A DNA stretch of 64,000 nucleotides, from positions 868,001-932,000 of the forward strand of contig NZ_RWKV01000008.1 in the NCBI RefSeq assembly GCF_003993795.1, written 5' to 3'. The stretch's first letter is position 1. The number at the start of each line of letters is the position of its first letter. Both the position numbers and the translations under genes were made by a program. The stretch is from Aquabacter cavernae. Lineage in GTDB: Bacteria > Pseudomonadota > Alphaproteobacteria > Rhizobiales > Xanthobacteraceae. Of this stretch, positions 56,489 through 64,000 are shown piece by piece. Below the pieces are notes generated by a model that was given only the letters and a program-made list of their open reading frames with translations, was not told the origin of the DNA and searched no databases.

Positions 56489-59400
56489 TCAGCCGGCTTC
56501 CACCGCCACCACGCCGGGAATGGCCTTGATGGCGCCCGCGATCTGCGGCGAGACCGGGAAGCGGCCCTCCAGGCGGATCTCTACCTCCGCCTTGCTCTCC
56601 TCCATGAGCAGGATGAGGCTGACCTCGCCGTCGCCCTTGCCGTCCAGGCGCCGGGAAATGCCCTCCAGCGGCTCGGTGGAGCGCACGAAGATGCGCAGCG
56701 CCTTGTGGTGGCGGGAGGTGGCCTCGTCCAGCTTCTCGCAGGACTGGATGCGCAGGCGCACGTCTTCGCCCTGAAGCTCCGCCGCCACCATCATGAGCAG
56801 CGGCGTGCCGGGCTCCAGCAGGTCGCGATAATGGGCGAGCCCTTCCGAGAAGATCACCCCCTCGAAATGGCCGGACGGGTCCGAGAGGCCCACAATGCCC
56901 ATGCGGGTGCCGGACTTGGTGCGCCGCTCCTGCCGCGAGACCACCGTCGCGGCGATGCGCCCCGCCGCCGCGCCCGCCCGCACCGCCCGTGAGAAGTCCG
57001 AATAGGTCTGGACGCGCATGCGCTTGAGGGCCGGGGCGTAATCGTCCAGCGGATGGCCGGTGAGGAAGAAGCCGATGGCGTCATATTCCCGCTGGAGCCG
57101 TTCCGCCGGATCCCAGGGCTGCGCCTGCGGCAAGGGCAAGGTGGCCTTCACGGGGCCGGAGCCGAACATGTCGTCCTGCCCCACCGCCCTGCCCTGCTCC
57201 TCGCGCGCCGCATGGGCGACGATGGGCTCCAGGGAGGCGAAGACGCGGGCGCGGTTCTTCTCCAGCAGGTCGAAGCAGCCCGCCGCCGCAAGGCTTTCCA
57301 GGGTCCGCTTGTTGACCATCTTCACCGGCAGGCGCGCGGCGAAGTCGGCGAGGTCCGCGAACGGCTTGCCGCCCCGCGCCGCCACCAGCGCGTCCACCGC
57401 GCTGCCGCCCACGCCCTTGATGGCCGCCATGGCATAGATGATCTTGCCGTCCACCACCTGGAATTCGCGGGCGGACAGGTTCACCGAAGGCGGCACCACC
57501 TCGATGCCCAGCCGCTGCGCCTCCTGGCGGAATTCCGCCAGCTTGTCGGTATTGCCCATGTCCAGCGTCATGGAGGCGGCGAGGAATTCAGTGGCGTAGT
57601 TCGCCTTCAGCCAGGCCGTCTGGTAGGCGACGATGGCATAGGCGGCGGCGTGGGACTTGTTGAAGCCGTAGTCCGCGAACTTGGCCAGCAGGTCGAAGAT
57701 GGTGTCCGCCTGCGCCTTCGGCACATCCCGCTCGGCGGCGCCGGTCACGAAGCGCTCGCGCTGCTTCTCCATCTCGGCGCGGATCTTCTTGCCCATGGCG
57801 CGGCGCAGCAGGTCCGCCTCGCCCAGCGAATAGCCGGAAAGCGCCTGGGCGATCTGCATCACCTGTTCCTGGTAGATGATGACGCCGAAGGTTTCCTTCA
57901 GATAGGGCTCAAGCTTCGGGTGAATATAGTCCGGCTGGGCGCGCCCGTGCTTGCAGTCGCAATAGACCGGAATGTTGGCCATGGGGCCGGGGCGATAGAG
58001 GGCCACCAGCGCGATGAGGTCTTCCACGCGGTCGGCCTTCATGTCCACCAGCGCGCGGCGCATGCCCGCGCTTTCCACCTGGAACACGCCCACCGTCTCG
58101 CCCCGCGCCAGCATGGCGTAGGTCTTGGGGTCGTCCAGGGGGATCTTGGACATGTCGATGTCGATGCCGCGCTGGCGGATCAGCTTGGCGGCGGTCTCGA
58201 TGACGGTCAGGGTTTTCAGGCCGAGGAAGTCGAACTTCACAAGGCCCGCCTGCTCCACCCATTTCATATTGTACTGGGTGACCGGCATGTCGGACTTGGG
58301 GTCTCGATAGAGCGGCACCAATTGGTGCAGCGGCCGGTCGCCGATCACGATGCCCGCCGCATGGGTGGAGGCGTGGCGGTTCAGCCCCTCCAGGCGCACG
58401 GCGATATCGAAGGCGCGCTTCACCACCTCTTCCTGGTCGCGCGCCGCCTGAAGGCGCGGCTCGTCCTCGATGGCCTGCTTCAGTGTGACGGGCGCGGCCG
58501 GATTCTGGGGCACCAGCTTGCAGAGCTTGTCCACCTGCCCATAGGGCATTTCCAGCACGCGCCCCACGTCGCGCAGCACGCCGCGCGCCTGCAAGGTGCC
58601 GAAGGTGATGATCTGCGCCACCTGCGAGCGCCCGTAGCGCTGCTGGACGTATTGGATCACCTCGTCGCGCCGGTCCTGGCAGAAGTCCACGTCGAAGTCC
58701 GGCATGGAGACGCGGTCAGGGTTCAGGAAGCGCTCGAACAGAAGCCCGAACCGCAGCGGGTCGAGGTCCGTGATCTGGAGCGAATAGGCCACCAGCGATC
58801 CCGCGCCCGAGCCGCGCCCCGGCCCCACGGGAATGTCGTGGGCCTTCGCCCATTTGATGAAGTCCGACACGATGAGGAAGTAGCCGGGGAACTTCATGCG
58901 CGCGATGATGGAAATCTCGTAGGCGAGGCGCTCCTCATAGACGCTCACCTCCAGCCCCTCGGCCGGGCCGTGCTTGGCGAGGCGCTGGGCGAGGCCCTCT
59001 TTGGCCTGCCGCTCCAGCTCGGCCGCCTCGGCGGCGATGGCGTCCTCGCCCTTGGAATCGCCGGTGGTGAAGCGCGGCAGAATGGGCTTCTGAGTGCGTA
59101 CCCGGTAGGCGCAGCGCCGGGCGATCTCCACCGTGTTGGCGGTGGCCTCCGGCAGGTCCGCGAACAGGGTGAGCATTTCGGCGCGCGTCTTGAAGCGATG
59201 CTCGGCGGTGAGGCGGCGGCGGTCCCCCTCGGACACCATCCGGCCTTCCGCGATGCAGATCAGCGCGTCATGGGCCTCATAATCCGCATTGGAGCCGAAG
59301 AAGGGTTCGTTGGAGGCCACCAGCGGCAGGCCCTTGGCATAGGCAAGGTCGAGCAGCGCCGGTTCGGCCAGCCGCTCCACATCCATGCCGTGCCGCTCCA

Positions 59401-59929
59401 CCTCCACATAGAGCCGGTCGCCGAACAGGCCCGTGAGCGCATCGAGCCTTTGGGCGGCGATGTCCGCATGGCCCGCCGCCAAGGCCCGGTCGATGGGCCC
59501 GGCGGGGCCGCCGGTGAGCGCGATCAGGCCCTCATGGGCGCCCGTGAGCCAGTCCAGGGCGATGCGCGGCTCCTCGTCGCTGGGCGTCTCCAGGAAGGCG
59601 CGGGACACCAGCGTCATGAGGTTGCGCCAGCCCGCCTCCTGGGCGGCCAGCAGCACGATGCGCGGCTTGCGCACCAGCAGCGGCGCGCGGCCGCCGACAG
59701 GCTCCGGCAGATCGAGCGCCACCGCGCAGCCGATGATGGGCTGGATGCCCACGCCCGACATCTTCTCGGAGAATTCCAGCGCCCCGAACAGGTTGCCCGT
59801 GTCCGTCAGCGCCAAGGCCGGCTGGGCATCCGCCTTGGCGAGATCCGCCAGCTTGCCGAAGGTCAGCGCCCCTTCCAGCAGCGAATAGGAGGAATGGACG
59901 TGCAGATGGATGAAGCCAGGATCGGACAT
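56489..59929 (-). CDS. dnaE: DNA polymerase III subunit alpha
   Basis: The 1146-residue replicative polymerase (DnaE1 type). The N-terminal PHP domain starts FIHLHVHSSYSLLEGAL with histidines at 8, 10 and 12. The palm carries the catalytic aspartates D411 and D413 in MPDFDVDF, and a third in the downstream palm block. A helix-hairpin-helix and an OB-fold (SGTRMGIVGLSDPSGHFEGV) follow near the C-terminus. The C-terminus is slightly shorter than in E. coli. Upstream is a 300-bp gap with a long palindrome. Confidence 0.97.
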   Translation of the reverse strand: MSDPGFIHLHVHSSYSLLEGALTFGKLADLAKADAQPALALTDTGNLFGALEFSEKMSGVGIQPIIGCAVALDLPEPVGGRAPLLVRKPRIVLLAAQEAGWRNLMTLVSRAFLETPSDEEPRIALDWLTGAHEGLIALTGGPAGPIDRALAAGHADIAAQRLDALTGLFGDRLYVEVERHGMDVERLAEPALLDLAYAKGLPLVASNEPFFGSNADYEAHDALICIAEGRMVSEGDRRRLTAEHRFKTRAEMLTLFADLPEATANTVEIARRCAYRVRTQKPILPRFTTGDSKGEDAIAAEAAELERQAKEGLAQRLAKHGPAEGLEVSVYEERLAYEISIIARMKFPGYFLIVSDFIKWAKAHDIPVGPGRGSGAGSLVAYSLQITDLDPLRFGLLFERFLNPDRVSMPDFDVDFCQDRRDEVIQYVQQRYGRSQVAQIITFGTLQARGVLRDVGRVLEMPYGQVDKLCKLVPQNPAAPVTLKQAIEDEPRLQAARDQEEVVKRAFDIAVRLEGLNRHASTHAAGIVIGDRPLHQLVPLYRDPKSDMPVTQYNMKWVEQAGLVKFDFLGLKTLTVIETAAKLIRQRGIDIDMSKIPLDDPKTYAMLARGETVGVFQVESAGMRRALVDMKADRVEDLIALVALYRPGPMANIPVYCDCKHGRAQPDYIHPKLEPYLKETFGVIIYQEQVMQIAQALSGYSLGEADLLRRAMGKKIRAEMEKQRERFVTGAAERDVPKAQADTIFDLLAKFADYGFNKSHAAAYAIVAYQTAWLKANYATEFLAASMTLDMGNTDKLAEFRQEAQRLGIEVVPPSVNLSAREFQVVDGKIIYAMAAIKGVGGSAVDALVAARGGKPFADLADFAARLPVKMVNKRTLESLAAAGCFDLLEKNRARVFASLEPIVAHAAREEQGRAVGQDDMFGSGPVKATLPLPQAQPWDPAERLQREYDAIGFFLTGHPLDDYAPALKRMRVQTYSDFSRAVRAGAAAGRIAATVVSRQERRTKSGTRMGIVGLSDPSGHFEGVIFSEGLAHYRDLLEPGTPLLMMVAAELQGEDVRLRIQSCEKLDEATSRHHKALRIFVRSTEPLEGISRRLDGKGDGEVSLILLMEESKAEVEIRLEGRFPVSPQIAGAIKAIPGVVAVEAG

Positions 59930-60229
59930 GGGGTCTCAGGGGGGCGCGAGTCTGGCGGCCATCTTAGAGGGCGATGCCCCCACATCGAAGCCCGTTCGCT
60001 TCCATGTGGGCCGTGAATCGCGCCCGCTCGATAATCGAGAGCCGGATCCTCCACCGCGCATGGACCGGGGGGCACATCCACGGGCCGCACCGAGGGCAGC
60101 GATCACGCCATGATGTCTATCGCCCGTCGTCCCCGTCTCGCGGCTTCCGCGGCCCGGAGGGGCCGGGAGGACTGCACCCCCGCGCCGCGCCGTGCCACCC
60201 TGTCCGCGTCACGGCGAGGGAGGGCATCC
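59930..60229. other. Intergenic region upstream of dnaE and the EamA gene
   Basis: A 300-bp divergent promoter region. The one structured element is the palindrome at 59979-60010. Short open frames within it lack ribosome-binding sites, and an in-frame upstream extension of the EamA gene is arginine-rich and non-membrane-like. I see no RNA gene. Confidence 0.5.
59979..60010. promoter_or_regulatory. 32-bp imperfect palindrome upstream of dnaE
   Basis: CCCACAT-c-GAAGC (59979-59991) pairs with GCTTC-c-ATGTGGG (59998-60010) around a 6-bp centre, with 12 of 13 positions matching in each arm. It lies 50 bp upstream of the dnaE start. It could be an operator for a dimeric regulator or an RNA hairpin in the dnaE leader. 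Confidence 0.5.
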
Positions 60230-60664
60230 ATGAGAAGCGTCATCGGAAGCTGGCAGTTCTGGGCGGTGGGATCGGCGGCGTTCGCGGCGCTCACGGCCAT
60301 CTTCGCCAAGGTGGGCGTGGGCGGGATCAACAGCGACCTCGCCACCCTGATCCGCACCGTGGTGATTGTGGCCGTCATCGGCCTGCTGGTGGCGGGCACC
60401 GGGGCCTGGCAGCCGCTGGAGACCATCTCCACCCGCACCTGGCTGTTCCTGGTGCTGTCGGGCCTCGCCACGGGGGCGTCATGGCTCTGCTATTTCCGCG
60501 CCCTTCAGATGGGGCCGGCGGGACAGGTGGCGCCCGTGGACAAATTGAGCGTCGTCCTCGTGGCGGTGTTCGGCGTGCTGTTCCTGGGCGAGCGGCTCAG
60601 CGCCGTGAACTGGGCCGGAGTGACCATGATCGCGGCGGGCGCGATCATGGTCTCGCTGCGGTGA
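60230..60664 (+). CDS. Half-size EamA/DMT family membrane protein
   Basis: The ATG at 60230 with GAGGGAGGG upstream gives 144 residues and about five hydrophobic segments. The sequence (FAALTAIFAKVGVGGINSDL and PVDKLSVVLVAVFGVLFLGE) matches the single-repeat EamA proteins of about 140 residues. These are presumed to dimerise, unlike the ten-helix duplicated members. The substrate is unknown. Confidence 0.88.
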   Translation: MRSVIGSWQFWAVGSAAFAALTAIFAKVGVGGINSDLATLIRTVVIVAVIGLLVAGTGAWQPLETISTRTWLFLVLSGLATGASWLCYFRALQMGPAGQVAPVDKLSVVLVAVFGVLFLGERLSAVNWAGVTMIAAGAIMVSLR

Positions 60665-60675
60665 CGGCTTCGCCG

Positions 60676-60698
60676 GCGGCGGGCGCTTTGCCCGCCGC
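60676..60698. terminator. Hairpin between convergent EamA and POT genes
   Basis: A perfect 9-bp stem (60676-60684 with 60690-60698) closes a GCTTT loop in the 45-bp gap between convergent stops. No T-tract. Confidence 0.5.
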
Positions 60699-60709
60699 TC
60701 GCAGACGCT

Positions 60710-62035
60710 CTAGGCGGCGTGCTCGGCGGCCATTTCCCGCTTCTCGGTGCGCTCAAGCGCACGGCCCACCCTCACCATCAGGAAAGTGCAGACCAGGGCC
60801 ATGACGGCCTGGATGCCGAAATAGAGGCCGGTATTGATCTGGCCGTACAGCTGGTCGAACAGGGCGCCGAAGGAATCGCCGAAGAAGCTGGTCATGAGGA
60901 AATAGCCCGTGACCTGCGACTTCATGTTGGTCGGCGCCACCACGTAGCAAAGCTGGAGCCCCACCACCGAGATGCACAATTCGCCCATGGTGATGAGGAA
61001 GGTGGCCAGCACCAGATACCAGATGGAGACCCTCCCCTCCCCCGCGAACCAGCCCACGCCCGTCATCACCACCATGGCCGCCACCGTGAGGGCGAAGCCG
61101 ATGATCATTTTGTCCGTGGGCAGCAGGCCGCCATTGGTGCGCGCGTCCACCTTCTGCCAGATCAAGGCGAGGGCGGGCGTGAACAGGATGATGATGAGCG
61201 GGTTGAGGCCCTGGGTCTGGTCGGCGGTGATGGAGAAGCCCAGCGGCCAGAGCTCCAGGTCCATGTGGCTGTTGGCCATGAACACCCAGGTGGAGGCGGC
61301 TTGGTCGGCGATGAACCAATAGACCGCGACCAGGGCAAGAACCCCCGCAAGACGCCCCAGCACGGCCCGCTCGGCCCGCTTCTGCTCCGGGGTCTTCGGC
61401 TCGAAATGCCAGCGCACACTCTCCGGCGGAAAGTGAGAGCGACCCAGCACGAAGATGATCATGGACAGCGCGATGAGGACCGCCGGGATGAGCAGCGCGA
61501 TGTCATAGCCGTAGTGGATCATGACGATGGGCAGCGACAGCGAGGCGATGGTCGAGCCCAGATTGATGGCCGCATAGTAATAGGCGAACGCATCGTCCAG
61601 CAGATGCCCCTTGCCGAGGCGCTCATACATCAAACCCATCAGGACCGAGGTGTTCGGCTTGATGGTGCCCGAGCCGAGCGCCAGGAGCGCGAGCGCCAGG
61701 AACAGGAAGAAGTCAGTGCGGAAATAACCGAGAATGAGGTGGCCCAGGATGTAGGGAATGCAGAACCAGACAATAGTACGGTACCGCCCGAGGAAGTGGT
61801 CGGCGATGAAGCCGCCGAGAATCGGGGTCAGGTAGCAGGCCGCCGTGAACAGCTGAACGATGGAACCCGAATCGGCCTCCGCGAAGCCGAACACGTTCAC
61901 GAGGTAGAGCGCCAGCAGCACCCGCATGCCGTAGAAGCTGGCCCGCTCGGCGAACTCAGCCCAAAAAACGAACCAAAAACCAATTGGATGCCCGGACAAT
62001 AGCCATTTTCCGCCGGAACGCGCGACCGTCGCCAT
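60710..62035 (-). CDS. POT-family proton-coupled oligopeptide transporter
   Basis: This encodes 441 residues with about twelve or more hydrophobic segments. The proton-coupling signature is present as EFAERASFYGMR in helix 1, with the PTR2 motif later (ALALLALGSGTIKPNTSVLMG). It imports di- and tripeptides with protons. Length is a little short for the family (about 480-500 residues), with loss mainly at the C-terminus. Confidence 0.92.
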   Translation of the reverse strand: MATVARSGGKWLLSGHPIGFWFVFWAEFAERASFYGMRVLLALYLVNVFGFAEADSGSIVQLFTAACYLTPILGGFIADHFLGRYRTIVWFCIPYILGHLILGYFRTDFFLFLALALLALGSGTIKPNTSVLMGLMYERLGKGHLLDDAFAYYYAAINLGSTIASLSLPIVMIHYGYDIALLIPAVLIALSMIIFVLGRSHFPPESVRWHFEPKTPEQKRAERAVLGRLAGVLALVAVYWFIADQAASTWVFMANSHMDLELWPLGFSITADQTQGLNPLIIILFTPALALIWQKVDARTNGGLLPTDKMIIGFALTVAAMVVMTGVGWFAGEGRVSIWYLVLATFLITMGELCISVVGLQLCYVVAPTNMKSQVTGYFLMTSFFGDSFGALFDQLYGQINTGLYFGIQAVMALVCTFLMVRVGRALERTEKREMAAEHAA

Positions 62036-62161
62036 GAAACCCCCGCAGTCTCGGCACGTCGATCTTGTGGAGACGCGCCGCTTCCCCGGCCACCCGCAGC
62101 CGGTTGATACATTTATGACTGCAAATCTTATTCCAGGCTTGTGACTTAGCCCCGCACCGCC

Positions 62162-62869
62162 CTAATCCAGCTCAATCACGGCCCCGTCCTGAACGGTGAC
62201 CCGGCGGTCCATCTGCGCGGCAAGGGCGAGATTGTGGGTGGCGATGAGGGCGGCCACCCCGGTGGCATGCACCAGTTCCGTGAGCGCCCCGAACACATGG
62301 TCGGATGTGCGCGGATCCAGGTTTCCCGTGGGCTCGTCCGCCAGCAGCAGGCGCGGCGCATTGGCGAGCGCGCGGGCGATGGCGACGCGCTGCTGCTCGC
62401 CGCCGGACAGTTCCGAAGGCCGATGCGTCAGGCGCTTGCCAAGACCCAGATAACTCAGCAGATCCTTGGCCCGTGCCTCCGCCGCCGTCTTGGAAAGGCC
62501 GCGGATCATCTGCGGCAGCACCACGTTTTCCAGCGCGGTGAACTCGCCCAGCAGATGGTGGAACTGATAGACGAAACCCACATGCAGGCGGCGGATGCGG
62601 GTGCGCTCGGCGTCGGACAGCTTGGAGGTGGGCCGCCCGTCGATGAACACCTCGCCCTCGTCGGGATGCTCCAGAAGGCCCGCCAGATGCAGCAGCGTGG
62701 ACTTGCCGCTGCCCGACGGGGCCACCAGAGCCACCGACTGCCCGTGCTCTATGACGAGGTCGGCATTGCGCAGAATCTCGATATGCCCCTCGCCCTGCTT
62801 ATAGCGGCGCCCCACGCCCGCAAGGGCCATGGCAGGGGTGTATTCGGGGGGACCGCCTGCCGTCATCAC
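62162..62869 (-). CDS. lolD: Lipoprotein-releasing system ATP-binding protein LolD
   Basis: This encodes 235 residues. Walker A is [18 protein letters not shown], the ABC signature [16 protein letters not shown], and Walker [13 protein letters not shown]. The start is GTG 62869, overlapping the permease stop, with ATG 62866 as an alternative. Adjacent to the LolC/E permease, it powers extraction of outer-membrane lipoproteins from the inner membrane for LolA. Confidence 0.95.
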   Translation of the reverse strand: MMTAGGPPEYTPAMALAGVGRRYKQGEGHIEILRNADLVIEHGQSVALVAPSGSGKSTLLHLAGLLEHPDEGEVFIDGRPTSKLSDAERTRIRRLHVGFVYQFHHLLGEFTALENVVLPQMIRGLSKTAAEARAKDLLSYLGLGKRLTHRPSELSGGEQQRVAIARALANAPRLLLADEPTGNLDPRTSDHVFGALTELVHATGVAALIATHNLALAAQMDRRVTVQDGAVIELD

Positions 62870-64000
62870 TCGTATCTCAAGGCTTCGACGGGATCGAGAC
62901 GCGCGGCCCGCCAGGAGGGATAGAGGGTGGCGAGGAGCGAGAGGACAAGCGCCATCACCACCACGGACGTGGTCTCGCTCGCATTCATCTGCGCGGGCAG
63001 CTTGGAGAGATAATACAGCTCCGGCGAGAACAACTCGGTGCTGGTGAGCCAGGAGATGAAGCGCCGGATTTCCTCGATATTGAGACAGACCAGCACACCC
63101 AGCCCCAGCCCCACCGCCGTGCCCACGAAGCCGATGCTCGCGCCGGTGATGAGGAAGACCCGCATGATGGCGCCCTGGGTCGCCCCCATGGTGCGCAGCA
63201 CCGCGATGTCGTGCCCCTTGTCCTTCACCAGCATGATGAGGCCGGACACGATGTTCAGCGCCGCCACCAGCACGATCAGGGTGAGGATGAGGAACATCAC
63301 GTTCCGCTCCACCTGGAGGGCGTTGAAAAAGGTGGCGTTCCGCTGTCGCCAGTCCACGATATAGACCGGCCGCTCCGCCGCCGCGAGGATGGCGGGGCGC
63401 AGCTCGGCCACATCGTCGGGATTGTCGATATAGACCTCGATGGCGTTCACATCGCCATTGCGGTTGAAATAGGCCTGGGCCTCCGGCAGCGGCATGAAGA
63501 GGAAGGCGCCGTCATATTCCGACATGCCGATCTCGAAGATGGCCGCCACCTTGTAGACCTTGATGCGGGGCGATGTGCCCATGGGCGTCACCGCGCCGCG
63601 CGGGGCGACGAGCGTGATGTTGTCGCCCGCATGCAGCGAGAGCTGGTCGGCGAGCCGTTTGCCGATGGCCACCCCCTGCCCCTGGTCGAAGCCTTCCAGC
63701 GTGCCGCTCTTGATGTTGTTGGCGATGGAGGGGAGCTTGCGCAGGTCTGCCTCGCTGAGGCCGCGCACCAGCACGCCGGAGGCGTTGTAGGCGGACGAGG
63801 CGAGCGCCTGTCCTTCCACCAGGGGCACGGCCATGCGCACCCCCTTCAGCTTGGCGATGCGCTCCGCCACCTCCTTATAGTCGGTGAGCGGCCGTTCCAG
63901 CGGCTGGACCAGGATATGGCCGTTGAGGCCCAGGATCTTGCCCAGCAATTCCTGGCGGAAGCCGTTCATCACCGCCATCACGATGATCAGCGTCGCCACC
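62866..64000 (-). CDS. Lipoprotein-releasing system transmembrane protein (LolC/E), partial
   Basis: The gene runs off the right end of the window, so the N-terminus, including the start of the first membrane helix, is missing. The visible 378 residues begin [19 protein letters not shown] (with the conserved LGLNGH), have a large periplasmic domain (about 30-230) and three C-terminal membrane helices ending in [16 protein letters not shown]. Alphaproteobacteria usually have one LolC/E homologue that serves as both subunits; whether that is so here cannot be told. Confidence 0.94.
   Translation of the reverse strand, partial: VATLIIVMAVMNGFRQELLGKILGLNGHILVQPLERPLTDYKEVAERIAKLKGVRMAVPLVEGQALASSAYNASGVLVRGLSEADLRKLPSIANNIKSGTLEGFDQGQGVAIGKRLADQLSLHAGDNITLVAPRGAVTPMGTSPRIKVYKVAAIFEIGMSEYDGAFLFMPLPEAQAYFNRNGDVNAIEVYIDNPDDVAELRPAILAAAERPVYIVDWRQRNATFFNALQVERNVMFLILTLIVLVAALNIVSGLIMLVKDKGHDIAVLRTMGATQGAIMRVFLITGASIGFVGTAVGLGLGVLVCLNIEEIRRFISWLTSTELFSPELYYLSKLPAQMNASETTSVVVMALVLSLLATLYPSWRAARLDPVEALRYE

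Noticed and set aside
57053-60016. A 987-codon open frame antisense to dnaE
   Set aside because: Composition dominated by H, R, G and L with no recognisable domain. dnaE is complete on the other strand.
1-64000. Search by eye for tRNA, rRNA, tmRNA, phage or transposase signatures
   Set aside because: No TPsiC-like GGTTCGA arms with matching acceptor stems, integrases, transposases or terminal inverted repeats with target duplications were seen. A covariance-model scan would be needed to exclude small RNAs.

Overview
The window is 64 kb of gene-dense, GC-rich bacterial chromosome. Three blocks of gene order point to an alphaproteobacterium of the order Hyphomicrobiales: rpsB-tsf-pyrH-frr-uppS-cdsA-dxr-rseP-bamA-lpxD-fabZ-lpxA-lpxI-lpxB, lolC/E-lolD near dnaE, and pyrB-pyrC-plsY-dprA-topA-rnr. 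A GH17/GT2 glucan locus resembling the Bradyrhizobium cyclic beta-(1,3)-glucan genes fits a Xanthobacteraceae or Bradyrhizobiaceae-like host. The taxonomic placement is inference from synteny and protein character, not from a marker search. No rRNA, tRNA, prophage, insertion sequence or CRISPR array was recognised.

Layout. 1-4 kb: the 3' end of a methylmalonyl-CoA decarboxylase-like gene with a strong terminator, two small secreted proteins, a UPF0173 hydrolase, ruvX and an AEC-family permease. 4-18 kb: a plus-strand run of pyrB, a pyrC-like gene whose metal ligands are lost, plsY, dprA, topA, rnr, DUF983, NUDIX, an MFS permease and rpmG, interrupted by a minus-strand DHA2 drug exporter. 18-30 kb: an NlpD-like lipoprotein, a DUF900 esterase-like lipoprotein and pcm on the minus strand; recG, DUF454 and an SGNH protein on the plus strand; then glmS and glmU on the minus strand. 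29-35 kb: a probable cyclic or periplasmic beta-glucan locus, consisting of a membrane GH17 protein, a small secreted cysteine-containing protein, a GH17-GT2 fusion and a small membrane protein. 35-37 kb: gltA followed by a non-coding stretch rich in inverted repeats.

36.9-51.4 kb: one long minus-strand superoperon running from translation factors (rpsB, tsf, frr), UMP kinase and isoprenoid/phospholipid enzymes (uppS, cdsA, dxr) through the envelope proteins RseP and BamA to lipid A synthesis (lpxD, fabZ, lpxA, lpxI, lpxB). Many of its junctions overlap by 4 nt or nearly abut, and several starts are GTG or TTG. 51.7-55.6 kb: a large S53 (sedolisin) peptidase with a DUF4114-like C-terminus, then an enoyl-CoA hydratase. 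55.6-64 kb: a LysR regulator, dnaE, a half-size EamA protein, a POT peptide transporter, lolD and a truncated LolC/E permease.

Most of the window is core metabolism. The less ordinary parts are the glucan locus with its uncharacterised small proteins, the catalytically degenerate PyrC, the S53-DUF4114 peptidase with paired inverted repeats upstream, the palindrome cluster between rseP and bamA, tandem hairpins between rpsB and tsf, and the repeat-rich gap after gltA. I found no clearly new multi-gene system; the glucan locus is the nearest candidate for an incompletely described one.
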